DNA of 64,000 bases from an uncultured Barnesiella sp. GTDB lineage: Bacteria > Bacteroidota > Bacteroidia > Bacteroidales > Barnesiellaceae. The DNA lies in contig CALUJQ010000011.1 in NCBI GenBank assembly GCA_944320995.1, positions 1-64,000 of the forward strand, written 5' to 3'. Numbering within the stretch: position 1 is the stretch's first letter; every line of letters begins with the position of its first letter. A program made the position numbers and the translations under genes. This document shows positions 1 to 8,700 of the stretch, piece by piece. The notes under the pieces are model-generated. The model was given only the letters and a program-made list of their open reading frames with translations. It did not search any database and had not been told where the DNA came from.

Positions 1-203
1 GGGATATAAGAGTTCACCTCTTTTCCGTTGGTCAAACGCACACGAGCTACTTTACGCATGGCAGAGTTAGGTTTCTTAGGAGTCGTCGTGTAAACTCTCA
101 CACAAACGCCACGTCTTTGAGGACATGAATCCAATGCGGGAGATTTACTCTTGTCTTCCAATACAACCCGTCCTTTTCTTACTAATTGTTGAATCGTAGG
201 CAT
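1..203 (-). CDS. rpsL: 30S ribosomal protein S12 (N-terminal part, runs off window)
   Basis: This is the decoding-centre protein of the small ribosomal subunit. The reverse strand from the ATG at 201-203 reads [12 protein letters not shown], then the S12 signatures [18 protein letters not shown] and [16 protein letters not shown]. Only about 67 of roughly 130 residues are present; the rest lies left of position 1. The lysine in the TTPKKPNSA loop, where streptomycin-resistance changes arise in other bacteria, is the wild-type residue. A strong promoter lies at 347-378, giving a leader of about 135 nt. In this phylum rpsL normally heads the str operon (rpsG, fusA), which should continue to the left. 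The identity is clear from conserved sequence. Confidence 0.97.
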   Translation of the reverse strand, partial: MPTIQQLVRKGRVVLEDKSKSPALDSCPQRRGVCVRVYTTTPKKPNSAMRKVARVRLTNGKEVNSYI

Positions 204-346
204 TTTTTAGAACTTTTTTAAAAAAATCTTTTACTTATAAATTCCTTTTATTTTCTCTTAGTCCAAGACACCAAAATTGGCCATTACTTTCACACAATCA
301 ACCGATTATATAAAAATATTGACCTTTTACAGCATCAAAAGTGGTG

Positions 347-378
347 CAAAGATAAACACTAAATCATTAAAAACCAAA
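347..378 (-). promoter_or_regulatory. Bacteroidetes-type promoter of rpsL
   Basis: On the minus strand TTTG (375-378) is followed by 20 nt and TATCTTTG (347-354), an exact match to the Bacteroidetes primary sigma-factor consensus. The predicted transcript start is near 340, which leaves a leader of about 135 nt before the rpsL ATG. I see no clear attenuator or ribosomal-protein binding fold in that leader. Confidence 0.75.
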
Positions 379-453
379 CGTATTGGGATTATTTTTTAGC
401 TTTCTATCTTTATGCCACAAATAGACTCAATCGGGATATTATTTTCAGAAGCC

Positions 454-1002
454 CTATTCAAACGGCTCTATTTCCTCAAACCGGAGGCCCTTCATATCTT
501 TCTCCGAAAGCAACATATCCTCGGGCTTGACGGGCCATTCCACCCCCACGCGAGGGTCGTTATACAACAGCGTTGCCTCGAACTGCGGAGCATAGACATT
601 ATCAACCTTGTAACAAAATTGTGCAGTTTCGCTCAACACAGCAAAACCGTGGGCAAACCCGCGAGGGACAAATAGCTGCCGTTTATTTTCATCGGACAAT
701 TCCACTCCTATATATTGCCCGAATGTGGGCGAAGAGCGGCGCAAATCGACGATCACATCATACACGCGTCCTTCGGTCACCCGCACCAACTTGGCTTGCG
801 ACCACTCACCCCGTTGGAAATGGAGACCCCGAAGTACCCCATAACTCGATCGTGACTCGTTATCCTGTATAAAATCGACCGGCCCGATGTATTTGTCGAA
901 AAGTTCCTTTTTATAACTCTCCATAAAATAACCACGGCTATCGCCAAACACCTTCGGTTCTATCACAAAAGCCCCTCTTAATTTCTGTTCTATAAACTTC
1001 AT
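454..1002 (-). CDS. rfbC: dTDP-4-dehydrorhamnose 3,5-epimerase
   Basis: This cupin-fold enzyme epimerises C3 and C5 of dTDP-4-keto-6-deoxyglucose in the dTDP-L-rhamnose pathway, a cytoplasmic step for surface polysaccharides. The 182-residue protein has family motifs in order: DSRGYFMESY, FIQDNESRSSYGVLRGLHFQ (the HFQ active-site strand), KLVRVTEGRVYDVIVDLR, FVPRGFAHGFAVL and YNDPRVGVEWP. The length is normal for the family. An ATG 20 codons upstream is in frame, but the promoter at 1019-1050 lies inside that extension, so the start is the ATG at 1000-1002. The other rml genes are not in this window, so the gene stands alone here. A related 3,5- or 3-epimerase specificity is possible but less likely. 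Confidence 0.93.
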   Translation of the reverse strand: MKFIEQKLRGAFVIEPKVFGDSRGYFMESYKKELFDKYIGPVDFIQDNESRSSYGVLRGLHFQRGEWSQAKLVRVTEGRVYDVIVDLRRSSPTFGQYIGVELSDENKRQLFVPRGFAHGFAVLSETAQFCYKVDNVYAPQFEATLLYNDPRVGVEWPVKPEDMLLSEKDMKGLRFEEIEPFE

Positions 1003-1018
1003 GACTGTTATTTTTTTA

Positions 1019-1050
1019 CAAAAATACAAAATGGCAAGCACAGAAACAAA
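1019..1050 (-). promoter_or_regulatory. Promoter of rfbC
   Basis: On the minus strand TTTG (1047-1050), 20 nt, then TATTTTTG (1019-1026). The predicted transcript start is about 10 nt upstream of the ATG at 1002. This rules out translation from the in-frame ATG at 1062. Confidence 0.7.
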
Positions 1051-1126
1051 ATGGACGCGCAATTTTCATGTATCGGTTACATCCAACCTTTTGCCTTTTA
1101 TCCCTCCGATATGCAATCGAAATATG

Positions 1127-1134
1127 TATATTTG
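1127..1134 (+). promoter_or_regulatory. Probable -7 element of the alcohol dehydrogenase gene
   Basis: TATATTTG matches the Bacteroidetes -7 box TAnnTTTG and sits 27 nt before the ATG at 1162. No good TTTG/TTG box is found at the expected 19-21 nt spacing, so the promoter is only partly supported. Confidence 0.45.
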
Positions 1135-1161
1135 TAATCCTGTTTTTAATATACTGTTTCT

Positions 1162-2199
1162 ATGCGTGCCTATACATATATCGAACCGGGACGTTTTGAA
1201 TGGAGAGAAAAGCCCAAACCCGAGTTGCGTGATTCACACGATGCAATCGTACGAATAACCCTAAGCAGTATCTGTACCAGCGATTTACACATCAAACACG
1301 GTCATGTACCACGGGCTATTCCCGGCATAACGGTGGGGCACGAGATGGTCGGCATCATAGAATCCGTAGGGCCCGAAGTTGTCTCGGTTGCACCCGGCGA
1401 CCGGGTAACTGTAAATGTAGAGACTTTTTGCGGAAAATGTTTTTTTTGCCGCCACGGCTATGTAAACAATTGCGAAGCTCCTGATGGCGGCTGGGTATTG
1501 GGTTGCCGCATCGATGGCGGTCAAGCCCCGTATGTGCGCGTTCCTTATGCCGACACCGGACTTACCCCTATCCCCGAAACTGTGAGCGACGAGCAGGCCC
1601 TGTTTGTAGGCGACATCTTGTCCACCGGCTTTTGGGCCGCACGTATTTCCGAGATTACCCCCGACGATACGGTATTGATCATCGGTGCCGGGCCCACCGG
1701 CATCTGCACTTTGCTGTGTACGATGTTAAAAAATCCCCGACGTATTATCGTCTGTGAGAAATCGCTCGAACGGGCAGAGTTTGTACGCAACCACTATCCC
1801 GAAGTGTTGGTTACGACACCCGACGACTGTACAGATTTTGTCCTTGCAAACAGCGACCACGGAGGCGCCGATGTCGTTTTGGAAGTAGCCGGAGGCGACG
1901 ACACCTTCCATTTGGCTTGGAAATGTGCACGGCCCAATGCCATTGTCACCATTGTGGCCCTGTATGACAAACCGCAAATCCTGCCTTTGCCCGATATGTA
2001 TGGGAAAAACTTGGTCTTTAAGACCGGCGGCGTAGATGGTTGCGACTGTGCCGAAATATTACGTTTAATCGAAACCGGCAAAATAGACACCACACCTCTT
2101 ATTACTCATCGGTTTTCCTTGGAAAACCTCGAAGAGGCATATCGGGTATTTGAGTCCCGAGAAGAGGGAATCATCAAAGTAGCCATAAAAGGAGAATAA
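1162..2199 (+). CDS. Zinc-dependent medium-chain alcohol dehydrogenase
   Basis: This is an NAD(P)-dependent oxidoreductase of the MDR superfamily, 345 residues. The N-terminal GroES-like domain has catalytic-zinc residues in CTSDLHIKHG (Cys near 38) and GHEMVG (His-Glu near 60). A structural-zinc lobe has four cysteines in the spacing C-x2-C-x2-C-x7-C (CGKCFFCRHGYVNNC). The Rossmann domain begins at VLIIGAGPTGICTLL, near residue 173. It resembles threonine/sorbitol dehydrogenase-type members, but the substrate cannot be read from the sequence. It is monocistronic, between the divergent rfbC gene and the convergent asparagine-synthetase-like gene (25 nt apart). Confidence 0.88.
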   Translation: MRAYTYIEPGRFEWREKPKPELRDSHDAIVRITLSSICTSDLHIKHGHVPRAIPGITVGHEMVGIIESVGPEVVSVAPGDRVTVNVETFCGKCFFCRHGYVNNCEAPDGGWVLGCRIDGGQAPYVRVPYADTGLTPIPETVSDEQALFVGDILSTGFWAARISEITPDDTVLIIGAGPTGICTLLCTMLKNPRRIIVCEKSLERAEFVRNHYPEVLVTTPDDCTDFVLANSDHGGADVVLEVAGGDDTFHLAWKCARPNAIVTIVALYDKPQILPLPDMYGKNLVFKTGGVDGCDCAEILRLIETGKIDTTPLITHRFSLENLEEAYRVFESREEGIIKVAIKGE

Positions 2200-2224
2200 C
2201 CCGATACGACACAGACAACTACCG

Positions 2225-3916
2225 TCAAAGCAGGCGTTTCAACTGCAACGACAAGGAAAGTAACTTCCACACCTTCACTGGATCCGAGAAAACACCTCGC
2301 TCCATACTTTTCCAAGCCTGCTCCAAACGAGGGAAATCGAACCACTCCGATACCCGAGCGTATCGCAAATCCAAAACGGCCTCATCGGCCCATCTCTTTA
2401 ATTCCTCAGGAAAGTCATACAACCCCTCCGGCTCTTGCTTCGGAGCCAACCTTACTCTCTCGGAAAGCAAAGGCGTAACGATTCTATCGGAGAACCACGC
2501 TTTCCGATTTTTCCCCGAGGGTGAGCCTTCGGCCAAAGCAAAAACGATTTCGAGCAAATTATGATTCAAAAATGCATTCCTTATCTGAATTCCATAATAC
2601 ATGCTCATTTTATCGGCACTCCTTAACAAATGGGGCACACGTTCATAACACAAATCAAAAAATCTCAAATTGTCATTTTCCGAGTCGAACAAATGTCGAT
2701 ACACGGGTTTGCGAGCCAACTGCCGGAACTCGGCAGAAAGAATCTCCGACGGGGCCAAAGGCGTAAACCGGTCTCCCGGCAACAAAGCTCCGCCTAAAAA
2801 GTGATAAAGCCCCCAGCCTCCACTCAATACCCCGACACCTCGCTTACGCATAACCCTGAAAAAAGCCGAGAACGTAACCATATCCAACCCATCGACAGGT
2901 TCCTCCTGCCACCGTGTCAAATAATCGAGTTCTTTCAGCAACATCAGTTTCGTAATCTTCACCTGCTCCATCGGGAGCGGAGTTTCCGACAACATATCGG
3001 CGCTCCACAACACGCTGCTACGATGCAACTTACCTCGATAGTGCATGTAGCTTTTCAAATACTTCGGCGTTCGTTCCCCTTTCATCAGGGCAAGATACAA
3101 TGCAGATTCCAGACTCCCATTCAACGAAAGGCCTTTCGACATCTCACCCATAAGGCTATACCCCACACTCCGCTGCATTTGTGACAAAAAGAATTCCGAC
3201 AAACGCTCGGGAGACTCTTCGCTCCAACGCGCTACCCGTTTTTCAAATTCATACCACCGCTTCTCGACAAGCGAATAGCCATTGTAGTGTAATAAAAAAC
3301 CGGGAGGAAGTTGATGAACTCCCTCCCAAAATGTTTCATACGGAGAACCATAGGTAGAATATGCCAGATAACTCGCCCAACGCTCGGCCGACAACAACGG
3401 GCGGATTCCCCCTGCAAACAGGGCATTTATCTCCGAAGCAAAAAACAAATTGCCCCGCTGTGTGGCATAATACAACGGTTTTATCCCAAAACGGTCACGG
3501 CAAAGCAACAAATCTTCGGAACGATAATTATATATGACTACCGAGAAATAACCCTCAAACCGGGAAAAACAATCGTCGCCCCACCGATCGTATGCTTTTG
3601 CAACGACTTCACACATGCCCCGGGTCGAAAAAACGTAATAATTTTCAAGTTGTTTCCGTACATCCTCATAATTGAATATCTCCCCATCGAGCATAACGAC
3701 CTGTCCGGTAGCTACATCTTCAAAAGGTTGTCTCGGCGCCACCGCCGAATCAATCGTTTTTTTGCGGTTATGCATCAATCCCACCCGGGCATCGACAAAA
3801 GAAGAGACCCAACAATTAGGAGCCTCTTCCCCACGGTGATTCTGCGCCTCAGACATGCGGAGCAGAACTTGCTCCAAAAGTTCAACTTCTCCCACAATCC
3901 CCGACAAACCGCACAT
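2225..3916 (-). CDS. Asparagine-synthetase-like protein with degenerate active sites
   Basis: The 563-residue protein has the AsnB layout: an N-terminal class II glutamine amidotransferase domain (about 2-200) and a C-terminal synthetase domain. Cys2, Arg28 (NHRGEE) and RFGIKPLYY are kept. The usual NGE motif is DGE at 77-79, and the residue aligned to the conserved glutaminase Asp (D98 in AsnB) is Met101. The ATP-pyrophosphatase loop SGGLDSS is NGSLESA at 266-272. The second signature SGEGADELFGG is SGGWGLYHFLGG at 365-376, without its acidic residues. The frame is intact, so I read it as a pseudoenzyme or repurposed enzyme rather than a decaying gene. The start is the ATG at 3914-3916, giving Cys at position 2, and has an AGGAGG ribosome site. 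It lies 19 nt after the ACP-like gene, in the same operon. Confidence 0.8.
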   Translation of the reverse strand: MCGLSGIVGEVELLEQVLLRMSEAQNHRGEEAPNCWVSSFVDARVGLMHNRKKTIDSAVAPRQPFEDVATGQVVMLDGEIFNYEDVRKQLENYYVFSTRGMCEVVAKAYDRWGDDCFSRFEGYFSVVIYNYRSEDLLLCRDRFGIKPLYYATQRGNLFFASEINALFAGGIRPLLSAERWASYLAYSTYGSPYETFWEGVHQLPPGFLLHYNGYSLVEKRWYEFEKRVARWSEESPERLSEFFLSQMQRSVGYSLMGEMSKGLSLNGSLESALYLALMKGERTPKYLKSYMHYRGKLHRSSVLWSADMLSETPLPMEQVKITKLMLLKELDYLTRWQEEPVDGLDMVTFSAFFRVMRKRGVGVLSGGWGLYHFLGGALLPGDRFTPLAPSEILSAEFRQLARKPVYRHLFDSENDNLRFFDLCYERVPHLLRSADKMSMYYGIQIRNAFLNHNLLEIVFALAEGSPSGKNRKAWFSDRIVTPLLSERVRLAPKQEPEGLYDFPEELKRWADEAVLDLRYARVSEWFDFPRLEQAWKSMERGVFSDPVKVWKLLSLSLQLKRLL

Positions 3917-3923
3917 AATCTTC

Positions 3924-3931
3924 CACCTCCT
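3924..3931 (-). promoter_or_regulatory. Strong Shine-Dalgarno site before the asparagine-synthetase-like gene
   Basis: The minus strand carries AGGAGGTGG about 9 nt before the ATG at 3916, in the 19-nt gap after the ACP-like gene. Such a strong anti-16S match is uncommon in Bacteroidetes. It supports the start that places Cys at residue 2. Confidence 0.6.
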
Positions 3932-3935
3932 GTTT

Positions 3936-4181
3936 TTAATTTTTATCCAAAAGGCTCGGCTCACAAACCCGGTGAAACAATTCACCCAAAGTCTTCGTAC
4001 ATGAAAAATCTTCCGGCGTAACCTCTACATGATACTCCTCTTCAAGCATCATAGCCAAAGAGACTTCAAACAAAAAATTCCACTCCTTCAATCCTTTATA
4101 ACTCGTATCCAGAGTTACCGACTCCCGATTGGTGCGATACAACATATCGGCGACCAACTGTACAAAACGATTCTCTTCCAT
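3936..4181 (-). CDS. Acyl-carrier-protein-like protein lacking the phosphopantetheine serine
   Basis: This 81-residue acidic protein has the length and pattern of an acyl carrier protein. Helix I is FVQLVADMLY and the helix II region is EVSLAMMLEEEYHVEV, which matches the ACP pattern VELVMALEEEFGIEI. The modification motif WDSL of this ACP subtype is WNFL here (34-37), so Phe36 replaces the serine that normally carries 4'-phosphopantetheine. It therefore cannot be charged in the usual way. The ATG at 4179-4181 was chosen because it gives typical ACP length and follows an AAAGAGA stretch; ATGs at 4217/4214 would add 12 residues. It lies 19 nt upstream of the degenerate AsnB-like gene. A structural or docking partner role is my inference. 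Confidence 0.72.
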   Translation of the reverse strand: MEENRFVQLVADMLYRTNRESVTLDTSYKGLKEWNFLFEVSLAMMLEEEYHVEVTPEDFSCTKTLGELFHRVCEPSLLDKN

Positions 4182-4278
4182 ATCTCTTTTTTTGCATAAA
4201 CGACTATTCAACATCATTTGTTCAACCGATCGGATACTACAATACGAAACGCAAAAAAAAGAATAGAACTCCTAATAT

Positions 4279-4310
4279 TTTGATTTTACATAAGAATTAC
4301 ACTACCTTTG
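4279..4310 (+). promoter_or_regulatory. Promoter of the GlmU-like gene
   Basis: TTTG (4279-4282), exactly 20 nt, then TACCTTTG (4303-4310), a full Bacteroidetes consensus. The predicted transcript start is near 4317 and the ATG is at 4334. Confidence 0.75.
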
Positions 4311-4333
4311 AAGTACGATAAATACATTCGATT

Positions 4334-5527
4334 ATGAAAAATATCATTCTTTTTGACAGCGATCAACAGCACCACGAACTCTTGCCACTGGCTTTCACTC
4401 GCCCAGTCTCGGACATTCGCATAGGAATCCTCACCATACGAGAAAAATGGGAACGCTACCTCCCCGGCAACTATTCCTATTTGACCCCCGAATACATGGC
4501 CGCCAAATATCCGGCCTCATACACTGACGACAATCTATTCGTGGCCGGCCACATCCTCCCCGACAATTCGTTGACAGGACAAATCGCCGAACTGAATCCC
4601 GGCGAAGCCCTCCTCCACGACGCAGAACTTATCGCATTCAGAGGGAGTGAAACCAACTTCCACGACCAACAATACACCCATACAATCGCTTGCACACAAG
4701 AGCCCCATTGCATCAGACATCTTTATGACATCTTCCTGCAAAACGGAGAATGTCTTGAAGCCGACTTCAAACTGATTACCGCCGGCCGTACCAGCGAAAA
4801 ACTAAGTGAGTCGAACCGCATCATCGGCGACCCCTGTTTCCCCGACGGTACCCCCAAAATATTCTTGGAACCGGGAGCCCGGGCCGAATGCGCCATCTTC
4901 AACGTGACTAACGGTCCCATATACTTGGGAGCCGATAGCGAAGTGATGGAAGGGAGTTGTATCCGTGCCCCCTTCGCTTCCTGCGAACACGCCGTAGTCA
5001 ACATGGGAACCAAAATCTACGGAGCTACCACCCTCGGTCCTTACTGCAAAGTAGGCGGCGAGTTGAACAACGTGGTGATGTTCGGCTTCTCCAACAAAGC
5101 CCACGACGGATTCCTCGGCAATGCCGTCATAGGCGAATGGTGTAATTTGGGTGCCGGAGCCGTTGCCTCCAACCTGAAAAACGATTACAGCGAAATAAAA
5201 CTGTGGAACTATCCTACCCGCCGATTCCTGCGTACCCACTTGCAATTCTGCGGGCTCATCATGGGCGACCACTCCAAAGCCGGTATCAACACCATGTTCA
5301 ACACCGCTACGGTCGTAGGTGTAGGCGTAAACATACACGGGGCCGGATTTCCCCGCAACTTTGTCGCCTCGTTCAGCGAGGGTGGGACCGCCGGATTTAC
5401 CGACGTGCAACTACCTAAATTCTACGCCATCGCCGAGAAGATGATGGCTCGCCGCGGCCGCATATTGACCGATGCCGACAAAACAATTTTCGAAGCTATT
5501 TACAACCAAGCCGAACAATTGAAATAA
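4334..5527 (+). CDS. GlmU-family sugar nucleotidyltransferase/acetyltransferase (Bacteroidetes alternative type)
   Basis: The 397-residue protein resembles the family annotated in Bacteroidetes as UDP-GlcNAc diphosphorylase/glucosamine-1-phosphate N-acetyltransferase. The start IILFDSDQQHHELLPLAFTRP and RIGILTIREKWE are typical of that family and replace the LAAGxGTRM loop of ordinary GlmU. The C-terminal half (about 165-370) is a left-handed beta-helix with hexapeptide-like strands (IYLGADSEVMEGSCIRAPF, TKIYGATTLGPYCKVGGEL, NAVIGEWCNLGAGAVASNL). It is probably cytoplasmic and supplies UDP-GlcNAc or a related sugar for cell-wall and LPS precursors. It is transcribed alone from its own promoter. 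The assignment rests on family resemblance; the sugar specificity is not proven by the sequence. Confidence 0.82.
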   Translation: MKNIILFDSDQQHHELLPLAFTRPVSDIRIGILTIREKWERYLPGNYSYLTPEYMAAKYPASYTDDNLFVAGHILPDNSLTGQIAELNPGEALLHDAELIAFRGSETNFHDQQYTHTIACTQEPHCIRHLYDIFLQNGECLEADFKLITAGRTSEKLSESNRIIGDPCFPDGTPKIFLEPGARAECAIFNVTNGPIYLGADSEVMEGSCIRAPFASCEHAVVNMGTKIYGATTLGPYCKVGGELNNVVMFGFSNKAHDGFLGNAVIGEWCNLGAGAVASNLKNDYSEIKLWNYPTRRFLRTHLQFCGLIMGDHSKAGINTMFNTATVVGVGVNIHGAGFPRNFVASFSEGGTAGFTDVQLPKFYAIAEKMMARRGRILTDADKTIFEAIYNQAEQLK

Positions 5528-5576
5528 CTCACCATTTGCAGAAGTACCAAACGGACAACATCTTAATGAATACCTT

Positions 5577-5621
5577 ATAGAACAGAGGGAGCACTCCTGC
5601 GGAGTGCTCCCTCTGTTCTAT
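5577..5621. terminator. Perfect 21-bp hairpin between convergent genes
   Basis: Arms 5577-5597 and 5601-5621 are fully complementary around a 3-nt loop (TGC). The hairpin lies 50 nt after the GlmU-like stop. There is no T-run on either side, so it is either an atypical bidirectional terminator or an RNA-processing or stabilising element. Confidence 0.55.
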
Positions 5622-5673
5622 CCATGATAGACGGAAAGACAAACAAATCCCGTCTATGCGGCTATTCTTGATT

Positions 5674-5720
5674 TGTAAAAAAACAAAGAGGCCATATCGG
5701 TTGATACCGATATGGCCTCT
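5674..5720 (-). terminator. Rho-independent terminator of the secreted-protein operon
   Basis: The stem AGAGGCCATATCGG (5687-5700) pairs perfectly with 5707-5720 across a 6-nt loop. On the minus strand it is followed by TTTG and a run of seven T (about 5677-5683). It lies 21 nt after the stop of the 2226-residue gene. Confidence 0.85.
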
Positions 5721-5741
5721 CCAATGAAGCCGATTATGATA

Positions 5742-8700
5742 TTAACGTTGTGTCACGCAAAGTTTAGCGACCTTGGCCGATGTCTTCACGATATAAACCC
5801 CTTCGGGTACGGCCGACATCTCCATACAGATCGTTCTGTCGCCATTCGACACGGTCGCAGCAATCATACGACCCGAGAGATCGTAAACAAATACAGGCTC
5901 GCCGGCATTGAGGCCGGTAATATAAATATTACCTTCGGCGGCCGTAATGTTCACACCATCGTTATCAATATCGTCCATACCGCTTGTCATGACGCGAACG
6001 ACATTCGATCCTACCTCGCAATAACCGGTATACACGGCTTTGACTTGATACTCATAATAACCGGTTCCTTTATCGCCTCGGTCGAGATAAGTCGTTTCCG
6101 ATATAGGCTCATCGGTCAATTTATCCCCGTTGCAATAGACATTGTACCCGTCAAAAGCGAAGAGCGACGATGAAGTTTCAGCAACAGAGAGCGTATGCAA
6201 TTTTTGTCTTGCACTTGCTTTCGCTCTGGGAGCGATGAAATCGGGCAAAGCCAGCGATTCGGCCGTAGCAACAGGCGAATTGGCATAAGCTCTGAGCAGC
6301 AATGTGATATTCCAGTTGCCATCTATATCATTATCGGTAAGCGTTTCCCAAGTCACGCCGTCGGCCGAATAGAGATCGCCGCGTCCGGTCCGAGCAGGAC
6401 CCTCGTCATAGCCGAGCGGTACCGAGATTTCATTATGTTCCACATAAATTACCACTCTGAGCGTACGAGCCGGATTGATTTTAAGCGGAGATTCAAGCGT
6501 TATGGTATTGAAACTATATTGCTTGACACTTGGCACATACTGCATACGTACCAAATCGGTTCCTTCATAAACAAGGAGGAACATCTGATCCGGTATCTGG
6601 TTCACATAAACCTCGACATCAGAAAGCGAAAGCGATGCATAAGGTGCGAGTTCACTGGAAGACCATTGTACACCGGCAAAATACTCACCTCCACTGGGAA
6701 GACCGGCAGCATCGTGAACCGTACCGCTATGCCACTTCAAATTCACGGCATCGCCCAAAGCCGGGGCACTCCAATTAAGGCGTAACCCTTCGTCCTCCCT
6801 TTCGACAGAGAGATGGCCCGGGGCTTGGAAATTGTTGCTGTAATCGACATCGATCGTTACCTCGGGCGACAGCTCGCTCACAGCCGAAGAGTTATACAAC
6901 GCACTCACTTGATATTTATATGTTCCCGGCAACAGGTTATAATCGGTATAACTTACCGATGCCACGGCTTCGGTATTGAGTTTCTCTCCGTCGCGATATA
7001 TATAATATCCATGTATCTGTCCGAGAGATTCGTCGCTCATCGATATGGCATCTATATACTGTACCGGATCTCCAGCCACATGTTTAAGAGCCACACAACG
7101 TACCGATGCCGGGAATGTAAATGTCGATTTCTGCCAAGCCTCGGTCGTGGAAACCGATGCATATTGTACAAAGTTTTCCATCAACATCGTTTCTTCGGTC
7201 GTGGTATAAACCACAATACGTCCCGAGCCTTGACGGTCATCGGCATTACGGGCGACAAACGAGAATATTCTGTCGGCGTCATCGGTATGTTCTATCGGGA
7301 TAAAGAGAATAGCCTCATCGGCCGGAGCAGAGGCAATCGACCGCTCTCCCTCGTAAGCCGTAGCCGATGTAACCTTCCACGAATCGTTTTGGTTGGTCCA
7401 ACCCTCATGCGAGAAGGGGTCGCCATCGGCAATATCTTCGGCACTTTCATAAATATCGGCTTCGACAGTTGCCGGGTCAACAAACGAAATATTCACATTA
7501 TACCCACAAGTTGCCTGCACAACTTTCACATCGGTAGGAACAGCCGCCTCGGCCACCTCGTTGATAACCACTACCGCTTCGGGCGAAAGGGCCGATACCG
7601 ACCCGTCGATATAAACCGTCTGTACCGAATATTTATATTCACCCGGTTCGGTCTCCTCGGTTTCAAAAGCACGATACTTGATCGGGGCTTCATTAACCTG
7701 ACTTCCGTTGCAATACACATTATATCCTTCTACACCTTTAAGTTGAAGAGTCCCGGGATCCAAGAAGACGAAACGGGGCGTACTGAGATCTTGTACCAAA
7801 AGGGCCAAGAAGGTCAATCCGTTGGGCTGTTCTACGACCGACATCCCGCCGGCACTCATACTCGAGTTGAGACCCAACTCGACATATTCACCCAAATCGT
7901 AAGTCGCGATGAGGTTGTTCGTCTCGAGATCATAAAGAGTCAAGACATAATGACTCTCATATCCCTGTTCAAAAGCATAGAGCGTTCCATTGAAATAGGC
8001 TGTTCCGGCAGCGCCTTTATAAGTCGGGCCAGAAGCGAGCTTTCCTCCCCGCTTGTTCACAAAGATACTCGACTCCCAGTCACCAACCTCAAAACCACCA
8101 CGCCCGTTATCGAGCTCGGGGATATAAGCAATATGCCGTGCAATCTCCGATATGGTAAGAGTCTCCACAACAGCCTTTTGTGCCATATCTATCTTGTAGA
8201 TACAAGACTCCAAGGTAGTTGCATAGAAATATTCGCCATCATATGCAATGTCCCATATTCCATCTTCAATGTCTCCGATGACGATCGATTCGATAAACTC
8301 GCCATCGAGCGAATATTTGTTAATGGCCCCTGCCGTAGAATAGAGCGAAGAATAGATGTATTCACCGTCTGAAACAATGGCCAACTCGTTAGGAATGTAT
8401 CCTCTGAACTGATTCACATACTCGGGATAACCAGCTTTGGTCGTTACCTTGAATGTATTCAGGTCGACCGGGAAATTCATTTCGCCCTCAACCGGATAAT
8501 TCCAGCGCAAGCGAACTGTACGATTCAACTCTACATCGGCTGCCACTTGCGACGGCGCTATCGGTTGTCCCAATTCCAATATCTCGGCTCGGGACTCCGA
8601 TGAGAATGCCGACTCTCCACCCGAAGCATAGACCGATTTCACGGCATACACATATACTCCCGGCTCTGTCAACTCATCGACATACTGGGTATCGGTAACG

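Noticed and set aside
412..675. 87-codon frame opposite the end of rfbC
   Set aside because: No motif, no promoter at the right place, and it overlaps a certain gene.
3311..4021. 236-codon plus-strand frame across the ACP-like/AsnB-like junction
   Set aside because: It spans two opposing genes and their intergenic site and has no motif.
6813..8372. 519-codon open frame opposite the 2226-residue secreted protein gene
   Set aside because: It is antisense to a protein with clear signal peptide, repeats and sorting domain. The translation shows no family motif and is rich in Arg/His/Ile, typical of a shadow frame.
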